From DASWZN01 sp963841635 (GTDB lineage Bacteria > Acidobacteriota > Terriglobia > Bryobacterales > Bryobacteraceae): a stretch of 64,000 nucleotides of DNA. Position 1 is the stretch's first letter, and every line of letters starts with the position of its first letter. Location of the stretch: positions 5,332,001-5,396,000 of the forward strand of contig CAWJDO010000002.1 of NCBI GenBank assembly GCA_963841635.1. Reading direction: 5' to 3'. Both the position numbers and the translations under genes were made by a program. The notes under the pieces are model-generated. The model was not told the origin of the DNA and searched no databases. It saw only the letters and a list, made by a program, of their open reading frames with translations. Shown here one piece after another: positions 8,048 through 16,601 of the stretch.

Positions 8048-10378
8048 TCAGAATGCCAATGGGAGTTGGGCGTCATCGGCGTAACGCAGTCGGCGTGCGA
8101 CCGTCCGGCGGGCCATGGCCAGTTCAACCAGCGCTTCCGGTTTCTCCAAAGGCTGCGTGGTCGGCTCAGCGCCGTCTGTGACACCCACGGCAACCAAGGG
8201 TTCTGGCGATTGGTCGGCCGTCCGAATCCGCTGGCTCTCCAGCAGTCGAGCGTGCTGCTTTTGGACCTCGCGCCAGCAGGCGTCGGCCTTCTCGCCAACG
8301 CCCTTCTGAGTCACGAGTTCGCGAGCCATCGCAGTTAGCATGTCGCCGTCGTCGTCGAGAGCCTGCAGACCGTTTGCGGCGAACTTGCCCTCCATTGCGA
8401 GGGACACCAGGAGCTTCTTCCCCATCAGCCGGAGACAGTTTTCCTGCATCGTCCCGGCATAGGCCAGATACTTCACACGCACGGGCTGCTTTTGCCCGAT
8501 GCGCCAACTGCGCCGACTGGCCTGGCGCAGCACGTAGACTGAATAGCCGGACTCGTAGAAAAATAGGTTGGGGAAGTGGAGCAGATCCAACCCGGTGGCG
8601 ACGAGGCGCGGATGAGCGATGCAAACCTGCATGCCGGCCTTCAGCTGCCGCTCGTACCAGGCCTCGCGGGCCTCCGGTGGCACAGCCGTGGTCAGCACCT
8701 CAACTCGAATGCCTTCGCGGCTGAGGAAGTTCTTCAGTCGCTGAGTGACATCCCGCTTCTGCGTGTAAACGGCATAGATCTGGCAGCGACGCCCTTGCCC
8801 GAGTTCGGCCTTGATTTCCTCCACCAGGCGCCGCTCCTTTGCGTACAACGCGTTCTCATCCAGGTCGGGCGGGTCTGCAATCACGAAGCGCTCGCGCTCG
8901 CCTGTCTCCGGATTCGCTGCGTACCCGTAGAGAGTTCCGAGTTGAAACGGCCGATCCGGATAGAGCATCAGAGCGTTCAATCCGGTGCTCATAACCGACT
9001 GGTTGCCCCGGTGTTCTTTCAGGGCGGCTGTGATGTCCTCCTCCAGCACGTTATAGGCTTGGGCGAGTGCCGCGTCCATCTCCACGGTGACGACCTCCTC
9101 GTCGTATGGCGGCAAGGCATCGGAGATGTCTTCGAGCGAAACGAATGCCCCGAGTTCCATGAGGAACCGACCGAACAACAGCGGCGACGCGCCAGGCCGC
9201 CGGCGGACCCGCGTGGCGACCTTCGGCTTCTCCGAGCAGGCGTTGTCGGTCGGGTCGATCGTGGTGACCTTCTCCAGCACACCGTACGTCTCCGAGAACG
9301 CCCGCACGCCCGCATCTCCGTGGGCGAATCCCTCCGCCAGCATCTTTCTCGCATCGAGCCGGAAGAGGATGTTGTAGAGCTCGTCCGCGTAGCCGCCGTT
9401 CAGGGTGCCCGTGAGAATGACCGAGCGCCGGGCGCACGATGCGATCGTGCCTAGAGCGGCGCCTTGTGCCGTCGAACCCTTTAACTCGTGCACCTCGTCA
9501 GCGACGCCGTAATCGAAGAAAGCCTTCAAGTGGCGACCGATGAAATCGATTGGTGCGTAGCGCCGGACCTTGGTTCCATCGGCCTGCCACAGCGCGCTGA
9601 ACATCGCACGACGAGCTTTGGCGGGAGTGGTCTGCTCATCCGGAAGCACGAGTTCGCTGTGCTTGGTTTTTCGGAAGTCCGCTCTCCGCAACTGGTCCTG
9701 TTCGGTCAGCACCGGTCGCCCCGTATCAGGATTGACGACCGATCCGTTGAACGGCCCGCTCCGCGGCACTCCGTAGGCGTGTCGCCAGAAGTTGCCGAGT
9801 TTTGCGACCTCGCGGGAGATCACCCACACGGCGGGGCAATCGCACAATTTCGCCCACCGCTCTCGCGCCGACCTCCACTTCCCGCCGAGGCGCATTTCGC
9901 TCAACGTGGTCCGCAGTCCTTCGCGCACAATGCGACCGTTACGGTAGTGGACCTCGTTGACACCGGTGTGCCCATTCGACCCGACGCCATTCCGGATCCC
10001 GTCGATCAGGAAGACGCGGACCCTGGGCAGCGTCAGCAGGCATTCTCGGCACCACTTCATAGTCAACTGCGGCGGCACCATGACGAGTGCCGTGAACGGC
10101 TTCGCTTTCGCATGAACGTACATGGCGCCGAGCGAGATCAGAGTCTTGCCCGTGCCGCATTCGGCGATTGCGGCGGCAGCGCTCTCCGCCTCCCACCGCT
10201 TCGCGATTCCCGCGATGGCCAACGACTGGGCCGGGTACGGAGTCCGCCGCAGATGGCGCAGTTCGGCCGGCAGTGGTTCACCGGCCTGGTGCAAAGGTGG
10301 GAACTGTTCGAGAATTCGGTCCTCGAGCTGATGTGCAAAGAGCCGGAGGTATTTGGGGATTGAATCGATGTCGTGCAC
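8048..10378 (-). CDS. SNF2-like superfamily 2 helicase/ATPase
   Basis: About 776 residues. Motifs appear in order: Walker A CGTGKT near residue 80, a DEVH box (ADEVHELKG) near 295, LTGTLNGG (motif III) near 325, and a C-terminal RecA lobe with SRRSWRIGQ (motif VI) near 650. This order is that of SF2 enzymes of the SNF2/DEAD-like type that couple ATP hydrolysis to DNA translocation. I prefer GTG 10378, preceded by AAAGGG; TTG 10393 would add five residues. It is followed by the Gp157 gene, a pairing usual in phages and conjugative elements, so it is likely part of the replicon's DNA-processing set. Confidence 0.85.
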   Translation of the reverse strand: MHDIDSIPKYLRLFAHQLEDRILEQFPPLHQAGEPLPAELRHLRRTPYPAQSLAIAGIAKRWEAESAAAAIAECGTGKTLISLGAMYVHAKAKPFTALVMVPPQLTMKWCRECLLTLPRVRVFLIDGIRNGVGSNGHTGVNEVHYRNGRIVREGLRTTLSEMRLGGKWRSARERWAKLCDCPAVWVISREVAKLGNFWRHAYGVPRSGPFNGSVVNPDTGRPVLTEQDQLRRADFRKTKHSELVLPDEQTTPAKARRAMFSALWQADGTKVRRYAPIDFIGRHLKAFFDYGVADEVHELKGSTAQGAALGTIASCARRSVILTGTLNGGYADELYNILFRLDARKMLAEGFAHGDAGVRAFSETYGVLEKVTTIDPTDNACSEKPKVATRVRRRPGASPLLFGRFLMELGAFVSLEDISDALPPYDEEVVTVEMDAALAQAYNVLEEDITAALKEHRGNQSVMSTGLNALMLYPDRPFQLGTLYGYAANPETGERERFVIADPPDLDENALYAKERRLVEEIKAELGQGRRCQIYAVYTQKRDVTQRLKNFLSREGIRVEVLTTAVPPEAREAWYERQLKAGMQVCIAHPRLVATGLDLLHFPNLFFYESGYSVYVLRQASRRSWRIGQKQPVRVKYLAYAGTMQENCLRLMGKKLLVSLAMEGKFAANGLQALDDDGDMLTAMARELVTQKGVGEKADACWREVQKQHARLLESQRIRTADQSPEPLVAVGVTDGAEPTTQPLEKPEALVELAMARRTVARRLRYADDAQLPLAF

Positions 10379-10474
10379 TTGACCCTTTCGCAACCGCAGG
10401 TTACATGTGGCGGAGAAGTCCCCGGCCCGGCGAGGAAGTCGACGCGAGCCTGATCGAACAGGACCACTGCGATG

Positions 10475-10480
10475 TATAAT
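10475..10480 (+). promoter_or_regulatory. TATAAT -10 box for the NucS-like gene
   Basis: A perfect TATAAT ends exactly 10 nt before the ATG at 10491, so transcription would start at or within a few bases of the start codon (leaderless or nearly so). No clear -35 box is visible. Confidence 0.5.
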
Positions 10481-10490
10481 CTAGCGTGAT

Positions 10491-11375
10491 ATGCCATCCG
10501 AAAAGGATTTTGAAACCGCGCTAGCGATGTACCCGGAATTGATCGAGGAAGGACTGCAACTGATCGGCCGTCAGATGATCAGGTACGGCCGACGCATGGA
10601 CTTGGTGTTCTTGGACCGATTTCAGCGGACTCTAATCACCGAGTTGAAGTGGGGCCCCATCAAGGATGAGCACATGGGGCAGATCTTGTCCTATGAGGGG
10701 ATACTCCTATCGAGTGCGGATCCGACCATTCGCGTTATGCTCATCGGCAATCGCGTCCCTCCCAATCTGCAGAAGACCATGGATCATCATGGTATTGCCT
10801 GGAAGGAGATAACGTCGGCTGACCTAGTAAGTTTCTTGCGCTCCAAGAACGACTCCGACCTCCTCCGCATATTTGAGGAAGCTGCCGTATTTCCTGCGCG
10901 CCGTTCTCAGGGACCGACAGTCGGGCATCCTGGGCGCCTGGAAGCTTCCGCGGGAGTGGCCAAGGCCGCCGAGGAGGAGCCAAGGCAATCCGGCGACCCT
11001 TTCGAGCAGGCGCTCAGGAAGTGCAAGAATCCAGATGAGCGCAGCTTCTTCGAGAGAGCTCGGGGTCAAAATCAGGCGAGAACCGAGGCCGCCCTGCGCT
11101 ATGACGATGCGCGTAACCGCGTTCGATGGTACGTCAATCCCCAGGCTCACGAAGCTCGCGTTGTGCAGAAGGGACGTTTCACAGGGGACGAGAACTTCTG
11201 GAAGAGTCGCCTTTCCAGACGCGACGGGGTACTTCCCAAACGTATAACGGACGGCGATGCGGACCTTCGGTTTCACCTCGTTACGGCGGCCGATTTCGCG
11301 GCGTTTGAAGAGGTCGCAGACCGGGAAGCCAGGGTGCAGTCACTCGATTGGGAGATTTCAAGGCGCAGGGCGTGA
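10491..11375 (+). CDS. NucS-like PD-(D/E)XK endonuclease domain protein
   Basis: 294 residues. The N-terminal 120 residues carry the nuclease core: R-Y-G-R-R-M-D (Asp37), then ELK with Glu51 and Lys53, the D...E-x-K signature of the NucS/DUF91 branch of PD-(D/E)XK enzymes. The following Q/Y-rich helix (GQILSYEGIL) also fits. The C-terminal ~150 residues are charged, with no recognised domain. A divergent promoter region separates it from the helicase gene, and the WYL regulator follows downstream. Likely a DNA endonuclease, perhaps in mismatch processing or defence; the biological target is unknown. Confidence 0.65.
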   Translation: MPSEKDFETALAMYPELIEEGLQLIGRQMIRYGRRMDLVFLDRFQRTLITELKWGPIKDEHMGQILSYEGILLSSADPTIRVMLIGNRVPPNLQKTMDHHGIAWKEITSADLVSFLRSKNDSDLLRIFEEAAVFPARRSQGPTVGHPGRLEASAGVAKAAEEEPRQSGDPFEQALRKCKNPDERSFFERARGQNQARTEAALRYDDARNRVRWYVNPQAHEARVVQKGRFTGDENFWKSRLSRRDGVLPKRITDGDADLRFHLVTAADFAAFEEVADREARVQSLDWEISRRRA

Positions 11376-11487
11376 CCCCGAAATCAATAGCCAGACCGAC
11401 CGCATGTCGGGCTACAGTGAGATCCAGACGCGTGCCTCGTGCGTGCAGCCGCCACGATCCCTAGCGGGGCTGCTGAGTTCGCGCAGA

Positions 11488-11506
11488 TCATAAGCGCCGC
11501 TTATGA
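11488..11506 (+). promoter_or_regulatory. 19-bp perfect palindrome, candidate operator
   Basis: TCATAAGCGCCGCTTATGA is a perfect 9+1+9 palindrome. It lies 30 nt upstream of the TATAAT box of the WYL regulator gene, covering the expected -35 zone. Dimeric repressors bind such sites, so autoregulation by the downstream WYL protein is the simplest reading. Confidence 0.5.
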
Positions 11507-11536
11507 GTCCCCTATCCGGCAACCGACGTTGCAGGA

Positions 11537-11542
11537 TATAAT
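11537..11542 (+). promoter_or_regulatory. TATAAT -10 box for the WYL regulator gene
   Basis: A perfect TATAAT ends exactly 10 nt before ATG 11553, the same spacing as for the NucS-like gene, again predicting a leaderless or near-leaderless transcript. No consensus -35 is present; the palindrome occupies that region. Confidence 0.5.
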
Positions 11543-11552
11543 ACCCGCTTCG

Positions 11553-12536
11553 ATGAGCCAAACGGAACGCGTATTGCGGATTCAGCAGATGCTGCAGGTC
11601 AGGAAGGTCATCCCGCGGGCAGAATTCCTGGGAGAGTTGGAGGTCTCGCTTGCGACCTTCAAGCGCGACCTGGAATTCCTGCGTAGCCGGTTTCAGGTCA
11701 ACATCGAGTGGAATCGGGAACGAGGCGGATACTACTGCGAAGACCTCGGTTCGGGGGGTGGGCAAGCGAATATCCCGGGCCCGATGTACAGCACAAGTGA
11801 GATCCATGCGCTGCTGCTCATGCAGGACCTTCTGAGTCAGCTCCAGCCTGGTCTGCTCGAAATGGATCTCGCACCCCTCCGGCAACGACTACAGCTGCTT
11901 CTTGGCACCAAGCATTTTGAACCCGAGCAGATTCGGCGCCGGATTCGCATCCTGCACATGGCATCCCGCCCCGTCGATGCCAAATGCTTTCAGTTGGTCA
12001 GCTTGGCGACTTTGTCCCGGCGCCGTTTGGAGCTGCGGTATCGCAGTCGTTTCCGTGACGAAGAAACCCTTCGTGAGGTCTCACCACAACGTCTGGTTTA
12101 CTATCGGGCGAATTGGTACCTGGATTCGTGGTGCCACTTGCGCAACGGCCTTCGCAGCTTTGCCCTGGATATGATTCGGGATGCCGACATCAGCGATACT
12201 TCGGCAGACGAGATCCCTGACGAGACGCTCGATGCGCACCTTGGCGTAGGCTATGGGATCTTCGGCGGCGAGCCCCGGAACACCGCGGTGTTGCGCTTCG
12301 AACCTCAAGTCACACGCTGGGTATCCCGTGAGATCTGGCATTCCAAGCAGACTCAGTACATCGAGCCGACCGGGCATCTGGTGCTGTCCGTGCCGTACTC
12401 CGCTGACTATGAAATCACGATGGACATCCTCCGCTATGGCGCCAACGTAGAGGTCGTCGCGCCCGACCACCTTCGCCGGCGCGTGGAAGAGCAACTTCGA
12501 GCCGCTGCCGACCGGTACCGGCTGACTTCCGCATAG
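11553..12536 (+). CDS. WYL-domain transcriptional regulator
   Basis: 327 residues from ATG 11553; the longer frame from 11439 would run through the operator and -10 box and is rejected. Residues 1-65 form a winged helix (RVLRIQQML ... ATFKRDLEFL). Residues about 140-240 form the WYL domain, with QRLVYYRANWYLDSWC in the usual position and the paired basic residues expected of a ligand pocket. A WCX-like C-terminal domain follows (about 255-320). WYL regulators frequently control defence islands and sense nucleic acid or nucleotide ligands. The palindrome upstream suggests autoregulation. Confidence 0.88.
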   Translation: MSQTERVLRIQQMLQVRKVIPRAEFLGELEVSLATFKRDLEFLRSRFQVNIEWNRERGGYYCEDLGSGGGQANIPGPMYSTSEIHALLLMQDLLSQLQPGLLEMDLAPLRQRLQLLLGTKHFEPEQIRRRIRILHMASRPVDAKCFQLVSLATLSRRRLELRYRSRFRDEETLREVSPQRLVYYRANWYLDSWCHLRNGLRSFALDMIRDADISDTSADEIPDETLDAHLGVGYGIFGGEPRNTAVLRFEPQVTRWVSREIWHSKQTQYIEPTGHLVLSVPYSADYEITMDILRYGANVEVVAPDHLRRRVEEQLRAAADRYRLTSA

Positions 12537-12638
12537 GAATTCGCCATCTGGCTCACGCCCTGAGCTACCCACTGAATTAGAATCGTTCTTCACCGGCAGC
12601 CAAGAGTTTTGCCGTTTGTACTGGGGGAGCATAAGGCC

Positions 12639-13151
12639 GTGCAAATCACGTTGATGGTCGGCGAACGCGAGGTCCAACTCGGGTGTGAAGGACTCGAGTC
12701 GCTGGTCGGCAGTCTTCCGGACGAGGACGAATCGTTGGCCGAGCTGTTCCATGAATTGGCGCAGTCGAATATAGCCGGGGTGCGGGCGGCCGTGGCACGC
12801 AAGAGAGCCATCTCGGAGGAGACCGTCGCAAAGCTGGCATCCGACCCCAGCCCAGAGGTGATCGATGCACTCGTATCTGCACAGTGCGGTAAGCTCAGCG
12901 AATCGGCCCTTGCCCAGATCATTCAGCGTAATTGGAGCAGGGTAAACCGGCAGATTGCACAAATCGTGGAGTGCTACGACCAGAGCGACATCACCGCCGT
13001 GGCGAAACTCCTGGCTGGCAGCGCTGATCCTTTCGTTCGTGCCGCCCTTGCGTCCAACGCCAGCGCGCCTAAGCTCATTGTGCGGCAGCTTTTGCAGGAT
13101 CCCGATCCCGACGTGCGCCGGTTGGCCCAAGACACCCTGAAGAGGCGATAG
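12639..13151 (+). CDS. HEAT-repeat-like protein
   Basis: 170 residues from GTG 12639 (GGGGGAG precedes it by about 10 bases; TTG 12609 is an alternative). The protein is a run of short helical repeats with the ASDPSPEVIDAL and LQDPDPDVRRLA patterns typical of HEAT/LRV-like solenoids: a D-P-x-P/D-x-V turn between helices. There is no catalytic motif and no signal peptide. It lies about 100 nt downstream of the WYL gene, same strand. It probably acts as a protein-binding scaffold; partner unknown. Confidence 0.65.
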   Translation: MQITLMVGEREVQLGCEGLESLVGSLPDEDESLAELFHELAQSNIAGVRAAVARKRAISEETVAKLASDPSPEVIDALVSAQCGKLSESALAQIIQRNWSRVNRQIAQIVECYDQSDITAVAKLLAGSADPFVRAALASNASAPKLIVRQLLQDPDPDVRRLAQDTLKRR

Positions 13152-13268
13152 CAAGAGCTTACGGCGGGCGGCTCGAGCGAGGGCATCCCGCGGAGATATT
13201 AGCCAAAGCAATTCAGACCAAAGCAACTCGCAGTGACTTGTGTTTGTGCGAAGAAAAGGGGTGCTCTG

Positions 13269-13469
13269 ATGATGCGACGAAATGGAGGCTTCCGAACGCC
13301 GGTACGGGTCTTGGTTGCGGTGCGTCCCGGCGATCGCTTCACCATCACCGGGCTTGCCGGAACGTTCTTCAAGATTGGCGCGGCCAGTCTTTTGGTTCGT
13401 GCGGTGCTCGCCCTGGGGACTCTGCTGCTCTTCCTGCTTCTGGCGGCAATTCTGTATGTGGCCACATAG
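13269..13469 (+). CDS. small single-pass membrane protein
   Basis: 66 residues from ATG 13269 (AAAGGGG upstream; GTG 13233 possible). The N-terminal half is basic with a short beta-like stretch (VRVLVAVRPGDRF), and the C-terminal 35 residues form one long leucine/alanine-rich transmembrane segment ending four residues before the stop. Topology would be cytosolic N-terminus, tail-anchored. No family recognised. Confidence 0.45.
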   Translation: MMRRNGGFRTPVRVLVAVRPGDRFTITGLAGTFFKIGAASLLVRAVLALGTLLLFLLLAAILYVAT

Positions 13470-13553
13470 CTGCCCTGAGAGTAGAGAACGATCTGTGCTC
13501 CGCGGTGGCTGCTCCGAGGTGGCGCAGGCCGCGTGCACAACTGGAGCTACTTC

Positions 13554-14270
13554 ATGAGACTCACAAGTGAGGGCTCGTTCAAGGGAGGTCCTGCCACAGG
13601 ACCGCTAGAGTCTGAAGGGTTGTCGTCTCTTGACGAGCTGGCACTGCCAGCGATCTGTGGACAGGTCGGTAGACCTTTCTTGATGGTGGTTCGGCGGCAA
13701 GGGCGCGGGACGCTCGAACTGATTCGAGCGGTCGTGATTGAGCCCGCGCCTTCTGTGGAAGGTCCGCCAATGTGCCGTGCAGACCCACCGCATCGTACGC
13801 AAGCCGGAGTCCCGAGCCGCGCTGTGCTGAGTGGTGGTCCAGGTGGACGAATGCCCGAGGAGCCGGACGTATCCTTCCAGGCACTCACCATGCGCGCCAG
13901 AGTGGATATCGGCAGCCGCTACGATGGTTGTCCATATTGCCGTGCCCGTGGGTATTTTCATTGTTCTGGGTGTGGCCTGTTCTCCTGTTGGAACAGGCAC
14001 AACCGAAAGCCACACTTTAATCACGCCGATGTGTGGTGCGAAGCCTGCCGGTCGTGGAGGTGCTCGTCAGACGAAGGCGAGGATGATGATTCATTAAGCG
14101 AGTTGACGGCGTACAGCGCCCGTAAGAACACGGTTGACCTGCGGGGGCTGCAAGGCCTCCGCAGACCAGTCGATAGGGCCTCGCTTATTGCGACGCCTTT
14201 CGGGCTTCCCTCAGAGCTGCCCACCGGAGCTTCGCGGCTTTTGCAATCGCCTTCCGGCCGGCGGCGCTAA
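13554..14270 (+). CDS. zinc-binding protein with a TerY-C-like metal-binding module
   Basis: 238 residues from ATG 13554, with a GGAG about 8 bases upstream. The middle (about residues 120-175) contains an ordered set of Cys/His ligands: CPYC, CSGC, a following Cys, an H-x-H cluster, then CEAC and a final Cys. The arrangement resembles the TerY-C metal-binding module found with tellurite-resistance/VWA proteins, where a CxxC, CxCG, C and CxxC series occurs. The N-terminal 110 residues are unrecognised; an acidic serine-rich patch follows the zinc module. The 3' end overlaps the convergent 14185-14559 gene by 86 nt, so the last ~30 residues may be spurious. Confidence 0.45.
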   Translation: MRLTSEGSFKGGPATGPLESEGLSSLDELALPAICGQVGRPFLMVVRRQGRGTLELIRAVVIEPAPSVEGPPMCRADPPHRTQAGVPSRAVLSGGPGGRMPEEPDVSFQALTMRARVDIGSRYDGCPYCRARGYFHCSGCGLFSCWNRHNRKPHFNHADVWCEACRSWRCSSDEGEDDDSLSELTAYSARKNTVDLRGLQGLRRPVDRASLIATPFGLPSELPTGASRLLQSPSGRRR

Positions 14271-14559
14271 GCTTGCGCTTCCGGACGATCTTCTCGGGCG
14301 CGGCCGATGCCGACACCTCCTTGGCCTTGGCCCAGCGTTTCCGCTGTGCCGCCGCAATCCGCGCCCTGGCAGCGGCGCTCATGGTCCGCTTGCGTCGCGA
14401 AGGCGCTTCCGGCGTGGCAGCCGGAACGGCGCTACGTGAATTGGAGCCGAGCAGCCGGCGAACCTCACTGATCTGGCCGTCGAGGCGGTGGCGCTGCGCT
14501 TCGAGTCCAATCAGCGCAGCCTGAAGTATGTCGGGGGTAAGTTTGCGGGGTCTGGGCAT
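14185..14559 (-). CDS. histone H1-like / Ala-Lys-Arg-rich DNA-binding protein
   Basis: 124 residues. The C-terminal 75 residues are two basic modules of the form (R/K)-K-R-(x)-(M/L)-SAA-(A/G)-R-(A/K)-x-I-A, each followed by an RW-containing helix. This layout is common in small nucleoid-associated proteins of Acidobacteriota. Residues 1-40 form a short helical head (LQAALIGLEAQRHRL). It should bind DNA non-specifically and compact or regulate it. No ribosome binding site is obvious. It is convergent with the zinc-protein gene. Confidence 0.7.
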   Translation of the reverse strand: MPRPRKLTPDILQAALIGLEAQRHRLDGQISEVRRLLGSNSRSAVPAATPEAPSRRKRTMSAAARARIAAAQRKRWAKAKEVSASAAPEKIVRKRKLSAAGRKAIAKAAKLRWAALREARKASQ

Positions 14560-14598
14560 CTAAGAGGTAAGTGTAACCGAAATGTAAACCCATCGATC

Positions 14599-15288
14599 TC
14601 ACGCTGCTTCCTCGGCGGCCGTTTCAAGGACGGTCTTCCATCCTGTCGCCACCCGCCAGACAGGACAGCGTTCCTCTGGTGGGACCCGGATTACGCCGCG
14701 CTTGAGCGCGTGCCCGATCCACCCCAGGAACCGTTTCTTGGTTCCTTTGACCAGCACCGGCCTGCAGCCCACCCCGATTAGCGGCTCGATTGCGTTGTGT
14801 CGCGCCAGTTCGTGGCCGAACCACTCGCTCCAATCGGGCAGGACCGGCAAGCCGAAGCGGACGCCAAGCCGGTACAGTAGGAACTCCGGATCGTCGTCGC
14901 ACAGCACGGTTCGCCGCGCGGCTGGCTCGCCGCCGGGGCTTGTTCGCGACAGCTCCTCGGAAACAGCCACGAGGTGCCGCACCGGACGGCGCCGTCCTGG
15001 AATTGAGATCGAACCCCGGAATACCTCGGCCTCTTTGCCGAGGTCGATCATCAGCCGGTCAAAGCCGGGACCGCTTGCGTAGAAGCGCGCCTCCTCCGAG
15101 ATGGCTGCCGCGATCGCGGCGATCTCCTGGTCGTTGCCGATCACTGAGGCCAGGTGGCACCGTGCGCTCCGACCATCGGAATCGTGTTCCGCGATCAACC
15201 GGTCCATTCGGACCGATACGTCGATGGTCGTGTCGCGGAGGACCTTGGTGAACTGCAACGAGCCCATCCGCAGGTGAGCGTTCTTCAT
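14599..15288 (-). CDS. conserved hypothetical protein coupled to the DUF6094 methyltransferase
   Basis: 229 residues. The start ATG overlaps the methyltransferase TGA (ATGA), so translation is probably coupled. The protein mixes alpha and beta, with an acidic CDDDPEFLLYRLG segment near residue 130 and a basic C-terminal half (GTKKRFLGWIGHALKRGV). No known catalytic signature is seen. Such partners commonly follow DUF6094 genes on plasmids, so a role with the methyltransferase is inferred from context only. Confidence 0.6.
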   Translation of the reverse strand: MKNAHLRMGSLQFTKVLRDTTIDVSVRMDRLIAEHDSDGRSARCHLASVIGNDQEIAAIAAAISEEARFYASGPGFDRLMIDLGKEAEVFRGSISIPGRRRPVRHLVAVSEELSRTSPGGEPAARRTVLCDDDPEFLLYRLGVRFGLPVLPDWSEWFGHELARHNAIEPLIGVGCRPVLVKGTKKRFLGWIGHALKRGVIRVPPEERCPVWRVATGWKTVLETAAEEAA

Positions 15289-16328
15289 GGATGCCCGCTC
15301 CCTTCCTGGAGAATCGCAGTCGTCCCGTCGGCGTAGACGAGAGTGAGCGATTGCGTAAACCGTTCCCGCTCCCGGATCGTCGTGACACCGCTGTCGTCAG
15401 TTTCTTCGAAGCGGTCCGTTACCTTCACCGCTTCCCAACGCGCAACATGAAGGTCGGGACCCTCTCCGAAGACGCCGTTGAGCAACCCGCTCGTCGTCAG
15501 GAGACCGACATGCCCGCCGTGCAGCGGTGTGAGCGGCCGGCCTGTCGCGCGGACTTCCGGCGCAAACAGAATGCGCCCCGCCTGCCTGTAGGCCGCCGAT
15601 GCTGGCAACTGATCCTCGATCGCGTCCAGCGGCAGGCCTCGGTAGACGAGTTGCGGCGGCCCCGCCGGCGGCACGGCGAATTGGCGGTCAGCCTCGTCGC
15701 GTAGCACCGGAAGATCGTTGGGATTGCGCGCGAAGCCCAGGAGCCTTGACTTCGCACGTTGGACGTCCCAGTCCTTCAGCTGGTCGCGTTCCCGGCGTGT
15801 ACGCCGCACGCCGAACACTACGATCTGCCCGTAGCGGACTGCCTCGGGCTCGCTGAGCCGGTAGACTGCCTTGTCCTTGAAGTGGACCGCCAGGATCTCC
15901 GCGCACTCGCCCAGTCGGTTGCCCGAGATCACGAGCACCAGCACGCCGCCCGGTAGCAACCAGCGATACGTGTGTTCAAGAAAGAGCCGCTCCATGCGAG
16001 CGTTGCGGCCTTCCGAAACCTCATGGTCGTATGGGGGATTGACGAACAGGAGCGAGAACGACTCGACCGAGCACTGCACGTCGAAACAATTGCCCTGAAT
16101 AACGTGGTCCAGGACCTTGCGAGATTCTTCCGCCCGGAACGCATCCAGCTCGACGCCGTAGCGGAGCGCCTTTGCGTTGGACGTGACGCGCGCGAGCGCC
16201 GCGCCCGTTCCAGCGCAGGGGTCGAGCACGCTCGCCGCCTCTCCGAACACAAGGAAGCGCTGAACCCGCTCGGCCTCTCGGGGCGAGAGCGGAAAGTAAC
16301 ACAGCTTTTGCCTGGCAACATTTTGCAT
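15285..16328 (-). CDS. DUF6094 class I SAM-dependent DNA methyltransferase
   Basis: 347 residues. Motif I is LDPCAGTGAAL (about residues 36-46), and the N6-adenine/N4-cytosine catalytic motif IV is NPPY (about 97-100), preceded by LLFV. A DNA-recognition-like C-terminal domain follows. This combination is that of DUF6094 N6-adenine methyltransferases carried on plasmids and ICEs, usually without a cognate restriction enzyme, where they protect the element or regulate it. ATG 16328 is used; upstream lie the trinucleotide runs. The gene is followed by a coupled hypothetical gene. Confidence 0.82.
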   Translation of the reverse strand: MQNVARQKLCYFPLSPREAERVQRFLVFGEAASVLDPCAGTGAALARVTSNAKALRYGVELDAFRAEESRKVLDHVIQGNCFDVQCSVESFSLLFVNPPYDHEVSEGRNARMERLFLEHTYRWLLPGGVLVLVISGNRLGECAEILAVHFKDKAVYRLSEPEAVRYGQIVVFGVRRTRRERDQLKDWDVQRAKSRLLGFARNPNDLPVLRDEADRQFAVPPAGPPQLVYRGLPLDAIEDQLPASAAYRQAGRILFAPEVRATGRPLTPLHGGHVGLLTTSGLLNGVFGEGPDLHVARWEAVKVTDRFEETDDSGVTTIRERERFTQSLTLVYADGTTAILQEGSGHP

Positions 16329-16355
16329 CTTGAGGTTCCATTACCCACAGCCAAT

Positions 16356-16410
16356 CTGCTGCTGCTGCTGACGATGATGTGCGGCGGCGGCGGTGGTGGT
16401 GGTGGTGTGT
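16356..16410. repeat. cluster of trinucleotide runs upstream of the methyltransferase
   Basis: Five CTG units, then GCG and GGT runs, lie 28-82 nt upstream of the minus-strand methyltransferase start. Because they are outside the frame, length change would alter leader or promoter spacing rather than frame. Confidence 0.6.
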
Positions 16411-16572
16411 GGGGAGGCACTGGTCGTCCCAACGATAACGGCGTCTCACCATCAGGGCATGTTTGGGGGGGTACTGAATCGTCGGTACCAATTCGCAGAA
16501 AGAGTACCAGAGACGTTCATTTGTCGTCGCCGGATTCCGAATACTACATGGAGGGAAGTCGAACTCTTCGCT

Positions 16573-16578
16573 TATAAT
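16573..16578 (+). promoter_or_regulatory. TATAAT -10 box upstream of the MBL gene
   Basis: A perfect TATAAT lies 23 nt before the TTG at 16602. No consensus -35 is seen. It is the third perfect TATAAT in front of a plus-strand gene in the 10-17 kb part. Confidence 0.4.
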
Positions 16579-16601
16579 GGCGCACGTGTCAGTAGAGGAA
16601 G

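Noticed and set aside
8576..9454. 292-codon plus-strand frame inside the helicase gene
   Set aside because: Antisense shadow of well-conserved SF2 motifs in GC-rich DNA.
9488..10363. 291-codon plus-strand frame
   Set aside because: Same reason: antisense to the N-terminal helicase lobe.
12081..13538. 485-codon minus-strand open frame
   Set aside because: It lies antisense to the WYL and HEAT genes, whose domains are clear; its product is low-complexity and has no recognisable fold.
16021..16491. minus-strand frame through the trinucleotide runs
   Set aside because: Homopolymeric His/Arg tracts come from the repeats, and the frame conflicts with the DUF6094 methyltransferase.
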